A stretch of 64,000 nt of DNA from Pseudomonas sp. CROZ-RG-20F-R04-15. GTDB lineage: Bacteria > Pseudomonadota > Gammaproteobacteria > Pseudomonadales > Pseudomonadaceae. The stretch covers positions 1 through 64,000 of the forward strand of contig NZ_JAKNQL010000004.1 in assembly GCF_022662375.1 (NCBI RefSeq), read 5' to 3'. Both the position numbers and the translations under genes were made by a program. Below the pieces are notes generated by a model. That model saw only the letters and a list, made by a program, of their open reading frames with translations. It did no database searches and was not told where the DNA came from. Below, one piece after another: positions 29,011 through 40,706 of this stretch (positions are counted from its first letter, which is position 1; each line of letters opens with the position of its first letter).

Positions 29011-29126
29011 GGGCACTCCTCCGTACACAGTAACGGCCGTCATGGCTCGCGCAGCTTAAGGCCATCGCCAGCTCAGGGCTAGGGCTGAAAGCCTCGTAAA
29101 TCAACTCTCTCAAGCAAATTCAAACC

Positions 29127-29142
29127 TTAACGAGTTTTTCAC
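29127..29142 (+). promoter_or_regulatory. Candidate ColR-binding box upstream of the LTA-synthase-like gene
   Basis: TTAACGAGTTTTTCAC fits 15 of 16 positions of the remembered ColR consensus and ends 71 bp before the start codon. Downstream of both candidate boxes a CGG and a CCTGAC core recur at similar positions, supporting a shared promoter design. Confidence 0.6.
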
Positions 29143-29212
29143 TATCGGTTCACAACCTGACTACAGTGACAACGCGAGACTCTCGCGCCATTAGATATAA
29201 GGAATGTAGACA

Positions 29213-31162
29213 ATGGACTTTTTCAAGACGGCGCCCCTGCGCCTTCTGCTGTTGGTCACTGGCGTCTGGCTGGTGGTGTTTTCCCTGACCCGAATCGTCC
29301 TGCTGCTGGCTCACCTCGATGAGGCCGGTGGCGTTGCGCTTTCCGTCTTCGGCGTCGGTCTGCTGTATGACCTGGGGTTCCTCGCCTACGCGGCGCTGCC
29401 GATGGGCCTGTACCTGTTGCTGTGCCCGCCAGCGCTGTGGCGTCGCCGTGGTCATCGCTGGTTTCTGCAAGGGCTGCTCACCGTCAGCCTGTTCGCCATG
29501 TTGTTCGTCTCGGTGGCCGAGTGGCTGTTCTGGGACGAATTCGGCGTGCGCTTCAACTTCATCGCTGTCGACTACCTGGTGTATTCCGACGAAGTGCTGA
29601 ACAACGTGCTGGAGTCGTACCCGATCGGCACGCTGCTGAGCATCCTCGCGCTGCTGGCCGTCGCTCTCAGCTTCGCTCTGCGCAAGCCGTTCAATGCGGC
29701 GCTGGACGCTCCGCTGCCGCCGTTGCGTGGGCGTTTGCTCAATGCGCTGGTGCTGCTGGTGGTCGCCGGCCTGAGCCTGCAGTTGCTCAGTCAGGATGCG
29801 CCCCGCGCCCAAGGCGGCAACGCCTATCAGAATGAACTGGCGAGCAACGGCCCTTATCAGTTCTTCGCTGCGTTTCGTAACAATGAACTGGACTACACAC
29901 AGTTCTACAGCAGCCACACGCCTGACGTAGTCGCCCGGCAGATTCGCGCTGAGTTGAGCGAGCCTAACGCACGCTTCATCGGCCAGGATCCGCAAGACAT
30001 TCGCCGGATGATCGATAACCCCGGCACCCCGCGTAAACCGAACATCGTGCTGGTGACCATCGAAAGCCTCAGCGCCAAGTACCTGGGCAGCAATGGTGAC
30101 AAACGTGACCTGACACCGAATCTGGATGCCTTGCGCAAACAGAGCCTGTATTTCAATAACTTCTACGCTACCGGCACTCGCACGGACCGTGGTCTGGAAG
30201 CCATCACCCTGGCCATTCCACCGACTCCGGGCCGTTCGATCGTCAAGCGCATCGGCCGTGAAAGCGGTTTCGCCAGTCTCGGTCAGCAGCTGAGCGCAGT
30301 GGGCTACGACAGCGTGTTTGTCTACGGCGGACGCGGTTACTTCGACAACATGAACGCGTTCTTCAGTGGCAACGGTTATCGCGTGGTCGACCAGAGCAGC
30401 GTTGATGAAGCCGAAATTCACTTCAAGAACGCCTGGGGCATGGCCGACGAGGATCTGTACAAGCAGACCCTGAAGCTGGCCGATGCCGACTATGCCAAAC
30501 AGCAGCCGTTTCTATTGCAGTTGATGACCACCTCCAACCACCGTCCTTACACCTACCCGGACGACCGGATCGACATCAAATCCGGTAATGGTCGCGATGG
30601 CGCGGTGAAATACACCGACTATGCGATTGGCCAGTTCCTTGAGCAGGCACGGCAGAAACCGTGGTTCGACAACACGATCTTCATCTTCGTTGCCGACCAC
30701 ACGGCCGGTAGCGCCGGCAAAGAAGACTTGCCGATCGCCAACTATCAGATTCCGCTGTTCATCTATGCACCGAAGTTGGTCGAGCCTCGCGAGAATGGCC
30801 AACTGGCCAGCCAGATCGATCTGGCGCCGACGCTGCTGGGCTTGTTGAACATGGATTACCAATCGACGTTCTTCGGTCGCAACCTGTTGCAGGACAACCC
30901 GCTGCCACCGCGCGTCGTGGTCGGCAACTACCAGCATCTGGGCCTGTTCGACGGTAAGGATCTGGCGATCCTCAGTCCGCGCCAAGGCTTGCGCCGGCAT
31001 GACGATGCGCTGACCGAGAGCCGCGAATCCCGCGCAACCAGCGATGACCCGCTGATCAGCCGCGCCATCACCTATTACCAAACCGCCAGTTATGGCTTCA
31101 AGCAACAGCTGCTTGGCTGGAAAGCTCCCAAGGAGGGAGCTCCGCAAGTCAGCGATCGTTAA
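29213..31162 (+). CDS. LTA synthase-like membrane sulfatase-fold phosphotransferase
   Basis: 649 aa. Five N-terminal TM segments (roughly 8-34, 43-71, 83-105, 138-156, 177-193), then a periplasmic alkaline-phosphatase/sulfatase domain from about residue 275. Metal and catalytic residues fit LtaS/OpgB: Glu284 (IESLSAKYLG), Thr in GTRTDRG (321-327), and Asp-His in ADHTAG near 480. Relatives transfer phosphoglycerol or phosphoethanolamine to envelope glycans. The ColR-like box upstream suggests induction with envelope stress; the acceptor is not known. Confidence 0.88.
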   Translation: MDFFKTAPLRLLLLVTGVWLVVFSLTRIVLLLAHLDEAGGVALSVFGVGLLYDLGFLAYAALPMGLYLLLCPPALWRRRGHRWFLQGLLTVSLFAMLFVSVAEWLFWDEFGVRFNFIAVDYLVYSDEVLNNVLESYPIGTLLSILALLAVALSFALRKPFNAALDAPLPPLRGRLLNALVLLVVAGLSLQLLSQDAPRAQGGNAYQNELASNGPYQFFAAFRNNELDYTQFYSSHTPDVVARQIRAELSEPNARFIGQDPQDIRRMIDNPGTPRKPNIVLVTIESLSAKYLGSNGDKRDLTPNLDALRKQSLYFNNFYATGTRTDRGLEAITLAIPPTPGRSIVKRIGRESGFASLGQQLSAVGYDSVFVYGGRGYFDNMNAFFSGNGYRVVDQSSVDEAEIHFKNAWGMADEDLYKQTLKLADADYAKQQPFLLQLMTTSNHRPYTYPDDRIDIKSGNGRDGAVKYTDYAIGQFLEQARQKPWFDNTIFIFVADHTAGSAGKEDLPIANYQIPLFIYAPKLVEPRENGQLASQIDLAPTLLGLLNMDYQSTFFGRNLLQDNPLPPRVVVGNYQHLGLFDGKDLAILSPRQGLRRHDDALTESRESRATSDDPLISRAITYYQTASYGFKQQLLGWKAPKEGAPQVSDR

Positions 31163-31165
31163 TCG

Positions 31166-31200
31166 AAGCGCCCCGGGCTGATGCTCCGGGGCGTTTCTTT
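31166..31200 (+). terminator. Terminator after the LTA-synthase-like gene
   Basis: Stem with core CGCCCCGG/CCGGGGCG around CTGATGCT, followed by TTTCTTTT. The PAP2 gene starts only 15 bp later, so this may attenuate rather than fully stop transcription into it. Confidence 0.8.
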
Positions 31201-31215
31201 TATTCAGGAACCAAC

Positions 31216-31959
31216 ATGTCATCAAGTGTTGTACGCCCCACCCCTCGCCCGCTGAATCTGAGACTGTATCTGGGCATTCCCCTCATCGCGGCAATAAGCC
31301 TGATTCTGCTGGAAATGACCGACCTGGACATGGTGCTGGCGCAGTTGTTCTACGATCCGGTTGCCGGCGACTTCATTGGCCGCCACAGCTTTTTCCTTGA
31401 AAACATCCTTCATGACCGTGCCAAACAGGTGGTGATCGGCTTTTCGGTGATTGCGGTACTGGGCTTTATCGGCTCGTTTTTTATCGCCAGACTGAAGCCA
31501 TTCAAGCGTGAGCTGGGCTGCCTGGTGCTGTCGCTGGGCCTGGCGACCTCGTTCGTCACCCCGGTCAAAGCCGTGACGGCGGTGCAATGCCCATGGAGCC
31601 TGGAGCAATTCGGCGGGCATGAAACCTACAGCAAACTGATGGAACATCGTCCACAGACCAACAAACCCGGCCGTTGCTGGCCCGGTGGCCATGCGGCGAC
31701 GGGGTTCACCTTGTTTGCGTTGTTCTTTGTCCTGCGTGATCGCCGTCCGCGCCTGGCGCGTCAGGCTTTCATCTTTGCCTTTGCACTGGGTTCGGTGTTT
31801 TCGATCAGCCGGATGATGCAGGGGGCGCACTTCTTCTCGCACAACGTGTGGACGGCGATTTTCTGCTGGCTGATTTGTCTGGGGTCGTATTACTGGGTGC
31901 TGTATCGCCCGGCGGTGAAGGCCGAGGCCGTGGTCCAGGCACAACCGGTCAGCGCCTGA
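31216..31959 (+). CDS. PAP2-family membrane phosphatase
   Basis: 247 aa with about six TM helices. The three PAP2 phosphatase motifs are present in altered spacing: KAVTAVQCPW (motif 1 region), PGGHAATGFTLFAL (motif 2) and SRMMQGAHFFSHNVW (motif 3 with catalytic His). Members dephosphorylate lipid phosphates such as undecaprenyl pyrophosphate or lipid A. Same direction as the LTA-synthase-like gene and next to colRS, where a PAP2 gene also lies in P. putida as I recall. Likely an envelope lipid enzyme. Confidence 0.9.
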   Translation: MSSSVVRPTPRPLNLRLYLGIPLIAAISLILLEMTDLDMVLAQLFYDPVAGDFIGRHSFFLENILHDRAKQVVIGFSVIAVLGFIGSFFIARLKPFKRELGCLVLSLGLATSFVTPVKAVTAVQCPWSLEQFGGHETYSKLMEHRPQTNKPGRCWPGGHAATGFTLFALFFVLRDRRPRLARQAFIFAFALGSVFSISRMMQGAHFFSHNVWTAIFCWLICLGSYYWVLYRPAVKAEAVVQAQPVSA

Positions 31960-31973
31960 AATATAGATCTCAT

Positions 31974-32063
31974 TGTGGGAGCGAGCCTGCTCGCGAATGC
32001 GGTGTGTCATTCAACATTAATGTTGGCTGATCCGGCGCCTTCGCGAGCAGGCTCGCTCCCACA
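31974..32063. repeat. BIME: two inverted REPs
   Basis: Opposed REP units between the convergent PAP2 and groEL genes, about 48 bp apart. Confidence 0.94.
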
Positions 32064-32095
32064 GCGGATTGGTGTACCGCTGAAATACGGGCAAT

Positions 32096-32129
32096 AAAAA
32101 ACCCCGCTGGCTTTCGCCAGCGGGGTTTT
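32096..32129 (-). terminator. Terminator of the groESL operon
   Basis: Stem AAACCCCGCTGGC/GCCAGCGGGGTTT with a TTTC loop; read on the minus strand it ends in a T run 23 bp after the groEL stop. It may also serve the convergent PAP2 gene. Confidence 0.93.
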
Positions 32130-32151
32130 GCGTTACAGGGACAAGGCTGGC

Positions 32152-33810
<1,659 letters not shown>

Positions 33811-33849
33811 TTAAATACTTTGTAGTAGCGGGAAAATGAACGGGGGGTA

Positions 33850-34143
33850 TCAGCCTTCGATAACCGCGAGGATTTCGTTCTCGCTCATTACCAGCAGGTC
33901 TTCGCCGTCGACTTTCACAGTGTTGCTGCCGGAGTAAGGACCGAACACAACCTTGTCGCCAACCTTGACGGCCAGTGCACGCACTTCACCGCTTTCCAGT
34001 GCTTTGCCCGGACCTACAGCGAGGATTTCACCGTGGTTGGCTTTCTCGGCAGCCGAACCTGGCAGGACGATACCGCCAGCGGTTTTCTTTTCTTCTTCGC
34101 TGCGACGGATTACGACGCGGTCATGCAGAGGACGAAGCTTCAT
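33850..34143 (-). CDS. groS: Co-chaperonin GroES (10 kDa)
   Basis: 97 aa, full length, [31 protein letters not shown], including the mobile-loop GGIVL that binds GroEL. First gene of the operon; a heat-shock-type promoter lies about 144 bp upstream of the start codon. Confidence 0.99.
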   Translation of the reverse strand: MKLRPLHDRVVIRRSEEEKKTAGGIVLPGSAAEKANHGEILAVGPGKALESGEVRALAVKVGDKVVFGPYSGSNTVKVDGEDLLVMSENEILAVIEG

Positions 34144-34286
34144 TGTCGATCTCTCCTAATTGTGGTTTTCATCGGCCGGTGTGGTCCCGGCGGGTTTAAC
34201 AAATCCGGCCTGCGCCGGTTGCGGCTCGTCGAGCGAGTCGCGGAAGTCTGTCCGGTTCAAATACCGGAAACCTTGCGGTGACCGAT

Positions 34287-34316
34287 ACATAAGGGCGCAT
34301 AAGCTTATTACAAGGG
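34287..34316 (-). promoter_or_regulatory. Candidate sigma32 heat-shock promoter of groESL
   Basis: On the minus strand: CTTGTA (-35 like CTTGAA), 13-bp spacer, CCCTTAT (-10 like CCCCATT). Position and spacing are right for a groES heat-shock promoter. The remaining DNA between 34144 and 34350 holds the 5-prime leader and no gene. Confidence 0.65.
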
Positions 34317-34357
34317 CGGGGGCAGAAAATTTTTCACTTCAGCAGCCCGAAAATGAA

Positions 34358-34379
34358 CACGGCACCCGAAGGTGCCGTG
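34358..34379 (-). terminator. Terminator of fxsA
   Basis: Perfect 9-bp stem CACGGCACC/GGTGCCGTG with a CGAA tetraloop, 13 bp after the fxsA stop; followed on the minus strand by TTCATTTT, a modest T tract. Confidence 0.75.
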
Positions 34380-34391
34380 CAGACAGTGCAG

Positions 34392-34868
34392 TTACTTGGT
34401 GTCGCGGTGTTCGAACTCGCCTTCGATCACATCACCCTCGCGGCCCAGAGGCTGACGCGGTGCAGGACCGCCACGGGGTTGCAGGTCATCGGCGAACGCA
34501 CGCTGGCGCATGGCCTGTTCCTCGGCGCGCTGGCGCATTTTGTTCGCCAGCAGTCGACGGCTGAACGGCAGCAGCATGACCAGGCCGACCACGTCGCTGA
34601 TAAAGCCCGGCAGGATCAGCAGGCCACCGGCCAGAGCCAGCATCAGCCCTTCGAGCATGGTTTGCGCGGGCAGTTCGCCGCGGTTCAGGCTTTCACGGGC
34701 ACGCAGTGCCGTGGCCAGACCGGCGACGCGCAGCACGAACACGCCGAACATCGAGCCGAGAATGACCAGCAGCAGGGCCGGGAAGAACCCGATAGCCCCT
34801 GCCACTTTGACGAATACGAACAGCTCCAGCACTGGAAACAGCAGAAAGAGCAACAGAAAAGGGCGCAT
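34392..34868 (-). CDS. fxsA: FxsA-family membrane protein
   Basis: 158 aa from ATG 34868. Begins MRPFLLLFLLFPVLELFVFVKV, with three to four hydrophobic segments (3-22, 27-50, 72-102) and a cytoplasmic basic/proline tail, matching FxsA, named in E. coli for relief of F-exclusion of phage T7. It commonly lies just upstream of groESL in Pseudomonas, as here. Function remains poorly defined. Confidence 0.9.
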   Translation of the reverse strand: MRPFLLLFLLFPVLELFVFVKVAGAIGFFPALLLVILGSMFGVFVLRVAGLATALRARESLNRGELPAQTMLEGLMLALAGGLLILPGFISDVVGLVMLLPFSRRLLANKMRQRAEEQAMRQRAFADDLQPRGGPAPRQPLGREGDVIEGEFEHRDTK

Positions 34869-34933
34869 CAAAGTTTCCTCAACGCAAGAAATGCCTTGCA
34901 GTAAGCCTTAGATGACGTCGCCCTTTCGTGAAT

Positions 34934-35665
34934 TCAAGCGCCGACCCCCTCATTTTTTGGCCAGACCTCAGCATGGGCCAATGAAACCAAGGCTTCGCGC
35001 ACTTGTGTCGGCGTATTACAAGGTGCCGGGAACGGCAACCAGTAAAGCGCCTGACCGATGCGCAGATGCAGGCCTTCGGCGTCGATGCCGGCCAGTTGCG
35101 CCGGCACGTTTTTCGGCAGACCGGCGAGGTCGACGTAGTGCGCGATGGCTTTGCCGTGGTCGCTGTTCATGTGCTCGACCATGCTGATTTCAGCCTTGCC
35201 GGCAAACGGGTTGGCCAGGGTCAACTGATCGACCCAGTGAATCGCGCCAAAACCGCCGATGTAGCGGTGACGCACCGGGTTCAGCACCCAGAAATCGAAA
35301 TCGTGGGCCTTGTGGTAGTTCTGCGAGTCCGGGAAATAACGGTAGTAGCGCTCGGCAGCGGCCTCGATGGCAGCGGCATCTTCAAGCTTCTGCGCTTCGG
35401 CCAGATAAGTCAGGCGACCAACGGCTTGCACGTCATCGGCTTCGCGCTCCCCCACCAACATCGAGCATTTCGGGTCTTTTTGCAGGTTGTGGGTGTGCTG
35501 GGCGATGCGGCTGATCAGGATCAGCGGCCGGCCCTGCTCGTCGAGGCAGTACGGCACCACGGAGCCAAAGGGAAAACCGGGCATCGATTTGGAGTGAGTC
35601 GACAGCACTCCACGGTATTCCTTGAGAAGCAATTCTCGGGCATTCTTGGCCACTTCAACGCTCAA
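34934..35665 (-). CDS. HugZ-type haem-utilisation / pyridoxamine-phosphate-oxidase-fold protein
   Basis: 243 aa. The start is a TTG at 35665 ([12 protein letters not shown]) with AAGGAG 7 bases upstream and no ATG nearby. N-terminal split-barrel flavin-reductase/PNPOx fold ([19 protein letters not shown]) and a C-terminal DUF2470-like domain ([17 protein letters not shown]), the HugZ layout. HugZ proteins bind or degrade haem, but not all homologues do so. Monocistronic. Confidence 0.86.
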   Translation of the reverse strand: MSVEVAKNARELLLKEYRGVLSTHSKSMPGFPFGSVVPYCLDEQGRPLILISRIAQHTHNLQKDPKCSMLVGEREADDVQAVGRLTYLAEAQKLEDAAAIEAAAERYYRYFPDSQNYHKAHDFDFWVLNPVRHRYIGGFGAIHWVDQLTLANPFAGKAEISMVEHMNSDHGKAIAHYVDLAGLPKNVPAQLAGIDAEGLHLRIGQALYWLPFPAPCNTPTQVREALVSLAHAEVWPKNEGVGA

Positions 35666-35707
35666 TTTATGACTCCTTAAATAGAATCCGTCGAAAAAAC
35701 GGACAGG

Positions 35708-35734
35708 CGCCCGGGTTCAAGTCCCCGTCACGCC
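35708..35734 (+). other. tRNA T-arm/acceptor-like sequence without a 5-prime half
   Basis: Contains CCGGGTTCAAGTCCCCG (TTCAAGT T-loop with four of five stem pairs) followed by a seven-base acceptor-like stretch ending ACGCCA. No matching D-arm or anticodon arm is present upstream, which is hugZ coding sequence, so this is not a functional tRNA. It could be a remnant of an integration site or a coincidence. Confidence 0.35.
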
Positions 35735-35829
35735 ATCGGGAAATTCTCATGTGCAAACCCGCCTCGGCCGGTGCAGATCGAGAGGCGCTGATAACAAAAA
35801 CAACTCAGACCTGCTATCGGGACATGCGA

Positions 35830-36588
35830 ATGCAACTCAACGACAAAGTAATCATTATCACTGGCGGTTGCCAGGGTTTGGGCCGTTCCATGGCCGAGTA
35901 TTTCGCCAGCAAGGGCGCGAAGCTCGCCCTCGTCGACCTCAATCAGGAAAAGCTCGACGATGCAGTGGCCGCTTGCAAGGCCAAGGGCGTCGAGGCGCGC
36001 AGCTATCTGTGCAACGTCGCCAATGAAGAACAGGTCGAGCACATGGTCGCCCAGGTCGCCGCTGATTTCGGCGCGATCCACGGCCTGATCAACAATGCCG
36101 GGATCCTGCGTGATGGCCTGCTGCTCAAGGTCAAGGACGGCGAAATGACCAAGATGAGCCTGGCACAGTGGCAGGCGGTGATCGACGTCAACCTGACCGG
36201 CGTGTTCCTCTGCACCCGTGAGGTGGCGGCGAAAATGGTCGAGCTGAAGACCAGCGGCGCAATCATCAATATTTCGTCGATCTCGCGTGCCGGTAACGTT
36301 GGCCAGACCAACTATTCCGCGGCCAAGGCCGGTGTTGCTGCGGCGACCGTGACCTGGGCCAAAGAGCTGGCACGCTATGGCATTCGTGTGGCGGGTATCG
36401 CGCCGGGCTTCATCGAGACCGAGATGACCCTGGGCATGAAGCCCGAAGCGCTGGAGAAAATGACCTCGGGAATTCCGCTCAAGCGCATGGGCAAGCCGGA
36501 AGAGATCGCCCATTCGGCGGCGTATATTTTCGAAAACGACTATTACACCGGGCGGATTCTGGAGATGGATGGCGGGTTGCGTATCTAA
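35830..36588 (+). CDS. Short-chain dehydrogenase/reductase, FabG-like
   Basis: 252 aa from ATG 35830, chosen over 35824 because CGGGA sits at better spacing. Classical [11 protein letters not shown] (TGxxxGxG, near residue 10), NNAG, Ser in NISSISR, and catalytic YSAAK. The C-terminus MDGGLRI is FabG-like. Probably NAD(P)H-dependent reduction of a 3-oxoacyl or related group. Monocistronic; metabolic pathway not evident from neighbours. Confidence 0.92.
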   Translation: MQLNDKVIIITGGCQGLGRSMAEYFASKGAKLALVDLNQEKLDDAVAACKAKGVEARSYLCNVANEEQVEHMVAQVAADFGAIHGLINNAGILRDGLLLKVKDGEMTKMSLAQWQAVIDVNLTGVFLCTREVAAKMVELKTSGAIINISSISRAGNVGQTNYSAAKAGVAAATVTWAKELARYGIRVAGIAPGFIETEMTLGMKPEALEKMTSGIPLKRMGKPEEIAHSAAYIFENDYYTGRILEMDGGLRI

Positions 36589-36606
36589 CTGCCAACACAT
36601 AACAAA

Positions 36607-36697
36607 TGTAGGAGTGAGCCTGCTCGCGATTGCGGTCATTCATTCAACAAATCTGTTGAATGTTATTCCGCTATCGCGAGCAAGCTCACTCCTACAG
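36607..36697. repeat. BIME: REP variant (GTAGGAGTGAGC)
   Basis: Opposed units GTAGGAGTGAGCCTGCTCGCG ... CGCGAGCAAGCTCACTCCTAC. Each arm carries the compensated base changes (GGGAGC to AGGAGT), so the palindrome pairs exactly, evidence that stem formation is maintained. Confidence 0.92.
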
Positions 36698-36719
36698 GGT
36701 TATCGGTGTTGCTGATTGA

Positions 36720-37814
36720 TCAATCGTCGCTGATGGTGATGTTCGGCATCGCCGGCGTTGCCGCTTCCTGCAACACAATCCGCGCGCCGACGTGGCGGGC
36801 CAGTTCCTGGTAGACCATGGCAATCTGGCTGTCCGGCTCGGCGATCACCGTTGGCTTGCCGCCATCGGCCTGCTCGCGGATCAACATCGACAGCGGCAGC
36901 GAAGCCAGCAGTTCCACACCGTACTGGGTCGCCAGTTTCTCACCACCGCCCTCACCGAACAGATGCTCGGCATGCCCGCAGTTCGAGCAGATGTGCACGG
37001 CCATGTTTTCCACCACGCCCAGCACCGGAATGTTGACCTTGCGGAACATTTCCACGCCTTTGCGCGCGTCGAGCAATGCCAGATCCTGCGGAGTAGTGAC
37101 GATCACCGCGCCGGCCACCGGGACTTTCTGCGCCAGGGTCAACTGAATGTCGCCAGTGCCCGGTGGCATGTCGATGACCAGATAATCCAGATCGCCCCAC
37201 GCGGTTTGCGTGACCAGTTGCAGCAACGCGCCGGAGACCATCGGCCCGCGCCAGACCATCGGCGTGTTGTCGTCGGTCAGGAACGCCATCGACATGACTT
37301 CAACGCCATGGGCCTTGAGTGGCACGAACCACTTCTGATCCTTGACCTCCGGGCGGGTGCGCTCGGGGATGCCGAACATGATGCCTTGACTCGGGCCGTA
37401 GATATCGGCGTCGAGAATGCCGACCTTGGCGCCTTCACGGGCCAGGGCCAGGGCGAGATTGGCCGCAGTGGTCGACTTGCCCACGCCACCCTTGCCGGAC
37501 GCCACGGCGACCACGTTCTTGACGTTGGCCAGCCCCGGAATCTGCGCCTGGGCCTTGTGCGCGGCAATCACCGTGTTGACCTCGACCTTGGCGATTACCA
37601 CGCCGTCGAGGTTTTCGATGGCCAGTTGCAGCAATTGCGCCCAGCCGCTCTTGAACAGACCGGCGGCGTAGCCGATTTCCAGCTGCACGTTGACGCGGTC
37701 ACCGACGATCTCGATGTTCTTCACGCAACCGGCGCTGACCGGGTCCTGGTTCAGGTAAGGGTCGGTGTATTGGCTGAGGACGGCTTCCACCGCTGCGCGA
37801 GTGACGGCACTCAT
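36720..37814 (-). CDS. apbC: Iron-sulfur cluster carrier ATPase Mrp/ApbC
   Basis: 364 aa from ATG 37814. An N-terminal MIP18/DUF59-type domain (about 1-85) is fused to a MinD/ParA-like P-loop ATPase. Deviant Walker [13 protein letters not shown] near residue 107; [23 protein letters not shown]; and the Fe-S CxxC in HICSNCGH. Cytoplasmic carrier of [4Fe-4S] clusters to apoproteins. Divergent from metG, an arrangement common in gammaproteobacteria. Confidence 0.95.
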   Translation of the reverse strand: MSAVTRAAVEAVLSQYTDPYLNQDPVSAGCVKNIEIVGDRVNVQLEIGYAAGLFKSGWAQLLQLAIENLDGVVIAKVEVNTVIAAHKAQAQIPGLANVKNVVAVASGKGGVGKSTTAANLALALAREGAKVGILDADIYGPSQGIMFGIPERTRPEVKDQKWFVPLKAHGVEVMSMAFLTDDNTPMVWRGPMVSGALLQLVTQTAWGDLDYLVIDMPPGTGDIQLTLAQKVPVAGAVIVTTPQDLALLDARKGVEMFRKVNIPVLGVVENMAVHICSNCGHAEHLFGEGGGEKLATQYGVELLASLPLSMLIREQADGGKPTVIAEPDSQIAMVYQELARHVGARIVLQEAATPAMPNITISDD

Positions 37815-37969
37815 GGGCAACTCCGATAACAAGACTGGGAAAAGATGGCGGCTATCCTACCCCTTCTATCCTCCGGACGGCATGCCCGGCAACGATTTGC
37901 AGGGGTGAAATATCTTGCCCGGCGCTTTATAGTGGCCGACCTCCGTTTCATCAAGTAGCGAAGCCCCAC

Positions 37970-40021
37970 ATGTCCGAACCACGCAAGATCCTCGTCACCA
38001 GCGCCCTGCCCTACGCCAACGGTTCGATTCACCTTGGCCATATGCTGGAATATATCCAGACCGATATGTGGGTGCGCTTCCAGAAGCATCGCGGCAATCA
38101 ATGCATTTATGTCTGCGCCGACGACGCCCACGGTTCGGCGATCATGCTGCGCGCGGAAAAGGAAGGCATCACCCCGGAACAACTGATCGCCAATGTGCAG
38201 GCTGAACACAGCGCCGACTTTGCCGAGTTCCTCGTTGATTTCGACAACTTCCACTCCACTCACGCTGAAGAAAACCGTGAGCTGTCGAGCCAGATCTACC
38301 TCAAGCTGCGTGACGCCGGGCACATCGCCCAGCGTTCGATCACCCAGTATTTCGACCCGGAAAAGAAAATGTTCCTGGCCGACCGCTTCATCAAGGGCAC
38401 CTGCCCGAAATGTGGCACTGAAGACCAGTACGGCGACAACTGCGAAAAATGCGGTGCGACCTACGCGCCGACCGACCTGAAGGATCCGAAGTCGGCCATC
38501 TCTGGCGCCACTCCGGTGCTCAAGGATTCCCAGCACTTCTTCTTCAAGCTGCCAGACTTCCAGCAAATGCTGCAGACCTGGACCCGCAGCGGCACCCTGC
38601 AGGACGCCGTCGCCAACAAGATCGCCGAATGGCTGGATGCCGGCCTGCAACAGTGGGACATCTCCCGCGATGCGCCGTACTTCGGTTTCGAGATTCCGGG
38701 CGAGCCGGGCAAGTATTTCTATGTGTGGCTGGACGCGCCGATCGGCTACATGGCCAGCTTCAAGAACCTTTGCGACCGCACTCCGGAGCTGGACTTCGAC
38801 GCGTTCTGGGGCAAAGACTCCACCGCCGAGCTGTACCACTTCATCGGCAAGGACATCGTCAACTTCCACGCGCTGTTCTGGCCAGCGATGCTCGAAGGCG
38901 CGGGCTACCGCAAGCCAACCGGCATCAACGTGCACGGCTACCTGACCGTCAACGGCCAGAAAATGTCCAAATCGCGTGGCACCTTCATCAAGGCCCGTAC
39001 GTATCTGGATCACCTGTCGCCGGAGTACCTGCGCTACTACTACGCGGCCAAACTGGGCCGTGGCGTCGATGACCTCGACCTGAACCTCGAAGACTTCGTG
39101 CAGAAGGTCAACTCCGACCTGGTCGGCAAAGTGGTCAACATCGCCAGCCGATGCGCCGGTTTCATTCAGAAAGGCAACGCCGGCCTGCTGGTCGACACCA
39201 ATGCCGCGCCAGAGCTGACCGAGGCGTTCCTCGCCGCCGCGCCGAGCATTGCCGACGCCTATGAGGCCCGCGATTTCGCCCGCGCCATGCGTGAAACCAT
39301 GGCCCTCGCCGACCGCGCCAACGCCTGGATCGCCGACAAGGCGCCATGGTCGTTGAACAAGCAGGAAGGCAAGCAGGATGAAGTCCAGGCGATCTGCGCC
39401 ACCGCCATCAACCTGTTCCGCCAACTGGTGATCTTCCTCAAACCGGTGCTGCCGCTACTGGCCGCCGATGCCGAGGCGTTCCTCAACGTTGCCCCGCTGA
39501 CCTGGAACGACCACACCACGCTGCTGGCCAACCATCAGCTCAACGAATTCAAGCCGTTGATGACCCGCATCGACCCGGTAAAAGTGCAAGCCATGAGCGA
39601 CGCCTCGAAAGAAGACCTCACCGCCAGCCAGACCGACACCGGTGCCGCTGCTCCGGCCGGCAATGGCGAACTGGCCAAGGATCCGCTGTCGCCGGAAATC
39701 GACTTCGACGCCTTTGCGGCCATCGACCTGCGCGTCGCGCTGATCGTCAAGGCTGAGCACGTGGAAGGTGCCGACAAACTGCTGCGCCTGACACTGGATA
39801 TCGGTGACGAGCAACGCAACGTGTTCTCGGGCATCAAGAGCGCTTATCCGGATCCGTCCAGACTCGACGGCCGTCTGACCATGATGATCGCCAACCTCAA
39901 GCCACGGAAAATGAAATTCGGTATTTCCGAAGGCATGGTGATGGCGGCCGGCCCTGGCGGTGAAGAGATTTACCTGCTGAGCCCGGACAGCGGCGCCAAG
40001 CCGGGTCAGCGCATCAAGTAA
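37970..40021 (+). CDS. metG: Methionyl-tRNA synthetase
   Basis: 683 aa, full length for the dimeric type. Class I HIGH motif in HLGHM (residues 22-26), zinc-binding [22 protein letters not shown] at the expected site ([12 protein letters not shown]), and a C-terminal OB-fold tRNA-binding/dimerisation domain ([19 protein letters not shown]). Essential cytoplasmic enzyme. Divergent from apbC, with its own terminator before the rnf operon. Confidence 0.99.
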   Translation: MSEPRKILVTSALPYANGSIHLGHMLEYIQTDMWVRFQKHRGNQCIYVCADDAHGSAIMLRAEKEGITPEQLIANVQAEHSADFAEFLVDFDNFHSTHAEENRELSSQIYLKLRDAGHIAQRSITQYFDPEKKMFLADRFIKGTCPKCGTEDQYGDNCEKCGATYAPTDLKDPKSAISGATPVLKDSQHFFFKLPDFQQMLQTWTRSGTLQDAVANKIAEWLDAGLQQWDISRDAPYFGFEIPGEPGKYFYVWLDAPIGYMASFKNLCDRTPELDFDAFWGKDSTAELYHFIGKDIVNFHALFWPAMLEGAGYRKPTGINVHGYLTVNGQKMSKSRGTFIKARTYLDHLSPEYLRYYYAAKLGRGVDDLDLNLEDFVQKVNSDLVGKVVNIASRCAGFIQKGNAGLLVDTNAAPELTEAFLAAAPSIADAYEARDFARAMRETMALADRANAWIADKAPWSLNKQEGKQDEVQAICATAINLFRQLVIFLKPVLPLLAADAEAFLNVAPLTWNDHTTLLANHQLNEFKPLMTRIDPVKVQAMSDASKEDLTASQTDTGAAAPAGNGELAKDPLSPEIDFDAFAAIDLRVALIVKAEHVEGADKLLRLTLDIGDEQRNVFSGIKSAYPDPSRLDGRLTMMIANLKPRKMKFGISEGMVMAAGPGGEEIYLLSPDSGAKPGQRIK

Positions 40022-40037
40022 GCGACAGCAACAAAAT

Positions 40038-40076
40038 CGATCCCACCGACGTGCCCCGCATGCCGGTGGGATTTTT
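40038..40076 (+). terminator. Terminator of metG
   Basis: Stem ATCCCACCG/CGGTGGGAT with a 14-base inner part, followed by TTTTT, 17 bp after the stop. Confidence 0.85.
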
Positions 40077-40136
40077 CATATCTGGGCGGATACTGCCTAA
40101 CCTTATGAGACACCTGCCCGTAACGCCGACAGAACC

Positions 40137-40706
40137 ATGACCGAACTCGTGCTAACGCTTGTCAGTGCTGCGCTGCTCAACAACTTCGTGTTGCACTGGC
40201 CGCTGGGCGTCGATCCGCTGTTGGCGGGTAGTCGTCGGCAAGTGCATGCACTGGGGTTGGCGACGTTGTGCCTGATGTTGATCGTTGGCGTGATCGGTTA
40301 CGTAATCTGGCATTGGCTGCTGGTGCCGTTTCACCTTGAAGCCCTGCGGTTATTCGTATTTCTGCCGTTGAGCGTTTTACTGATCGCGCCACTGCTGAAA
40401 ATGTTGGCGCGCGGGTTGCCGGATCTGCCCTTCGAAGGTTTATGGCCGTTGTTGCTGGGTAACGCCGGTGTACTCGGGCTGGCGCTGATCAACGCGCAAA
40501 ACGATCGAGGCCTGCTGCAGGCCACTGCGCTGAGTCTCGGCGCCGGGCTGGGCTTCTGGCTGGTGCTGAGCCTGTTCTGTGATTTGCGCGAGCGTACGGC
40601 CGACAACGATATTCCACTGCCCTTTCGCGGCTTGCCGATCGATCTGATCGGTGCCGGACTGATTGCAGTGATTTTTCTCGGATTCAGTGGACTGATCAAA
40701 ACATGA
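40137..40706 (+). CDS. rnfA: Rnf complex subunit A, lacking both cluster-binding cysteines
   Basis: 189 aa, six predicted TM helices; overall alignment to RsxA/RnfA is clear (LLNNFVL near residue 13, [11 protein letters not shown] near 109, [12 protein letters not shown] near 160, ending LGFSGLIKT). In the family, one Cys in LGLCPFMG and one in TTNCAVLG ligate an intramembrane [2Fe-2S] shared with RnfE. Here these positions are Asp26 (LGVDPLLA) and Ala110 (GNAGVLG), so that cluster cannot form normally. First gene of rnfA-B-D-G-E-nth; overlaps rnfB by 4 bp. Confidence 0.88.
   Translation: MTELVLTLVSAALLNNFVLHWPLGVDPLLAGSRRQVHALGLATLCLMLIVGVIGYVIWHWLLVPFHLEALRLFVFLPLSVLLIAPLLKMLARGLPDLPFEGLWPLLLGNAGVLGLALINAQNDRGLLQATALSLGAGLGFWLVLSLFCDLRERTADNDIPLPFRGLPIDLIGAGLIAVIFLGFSGLIKT

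Noticed and set aside
35708..35734. Functional tRNA gene
   Set aside because: Only the T-arm and an acceptor-like end are present; no anticodon or D arm upstream.
37811..39424. 537-aa minus-strand frame opposite metG
   Set aside because: Covers the apbC-metG promoter and lies antisense to an essential gene; no domain.
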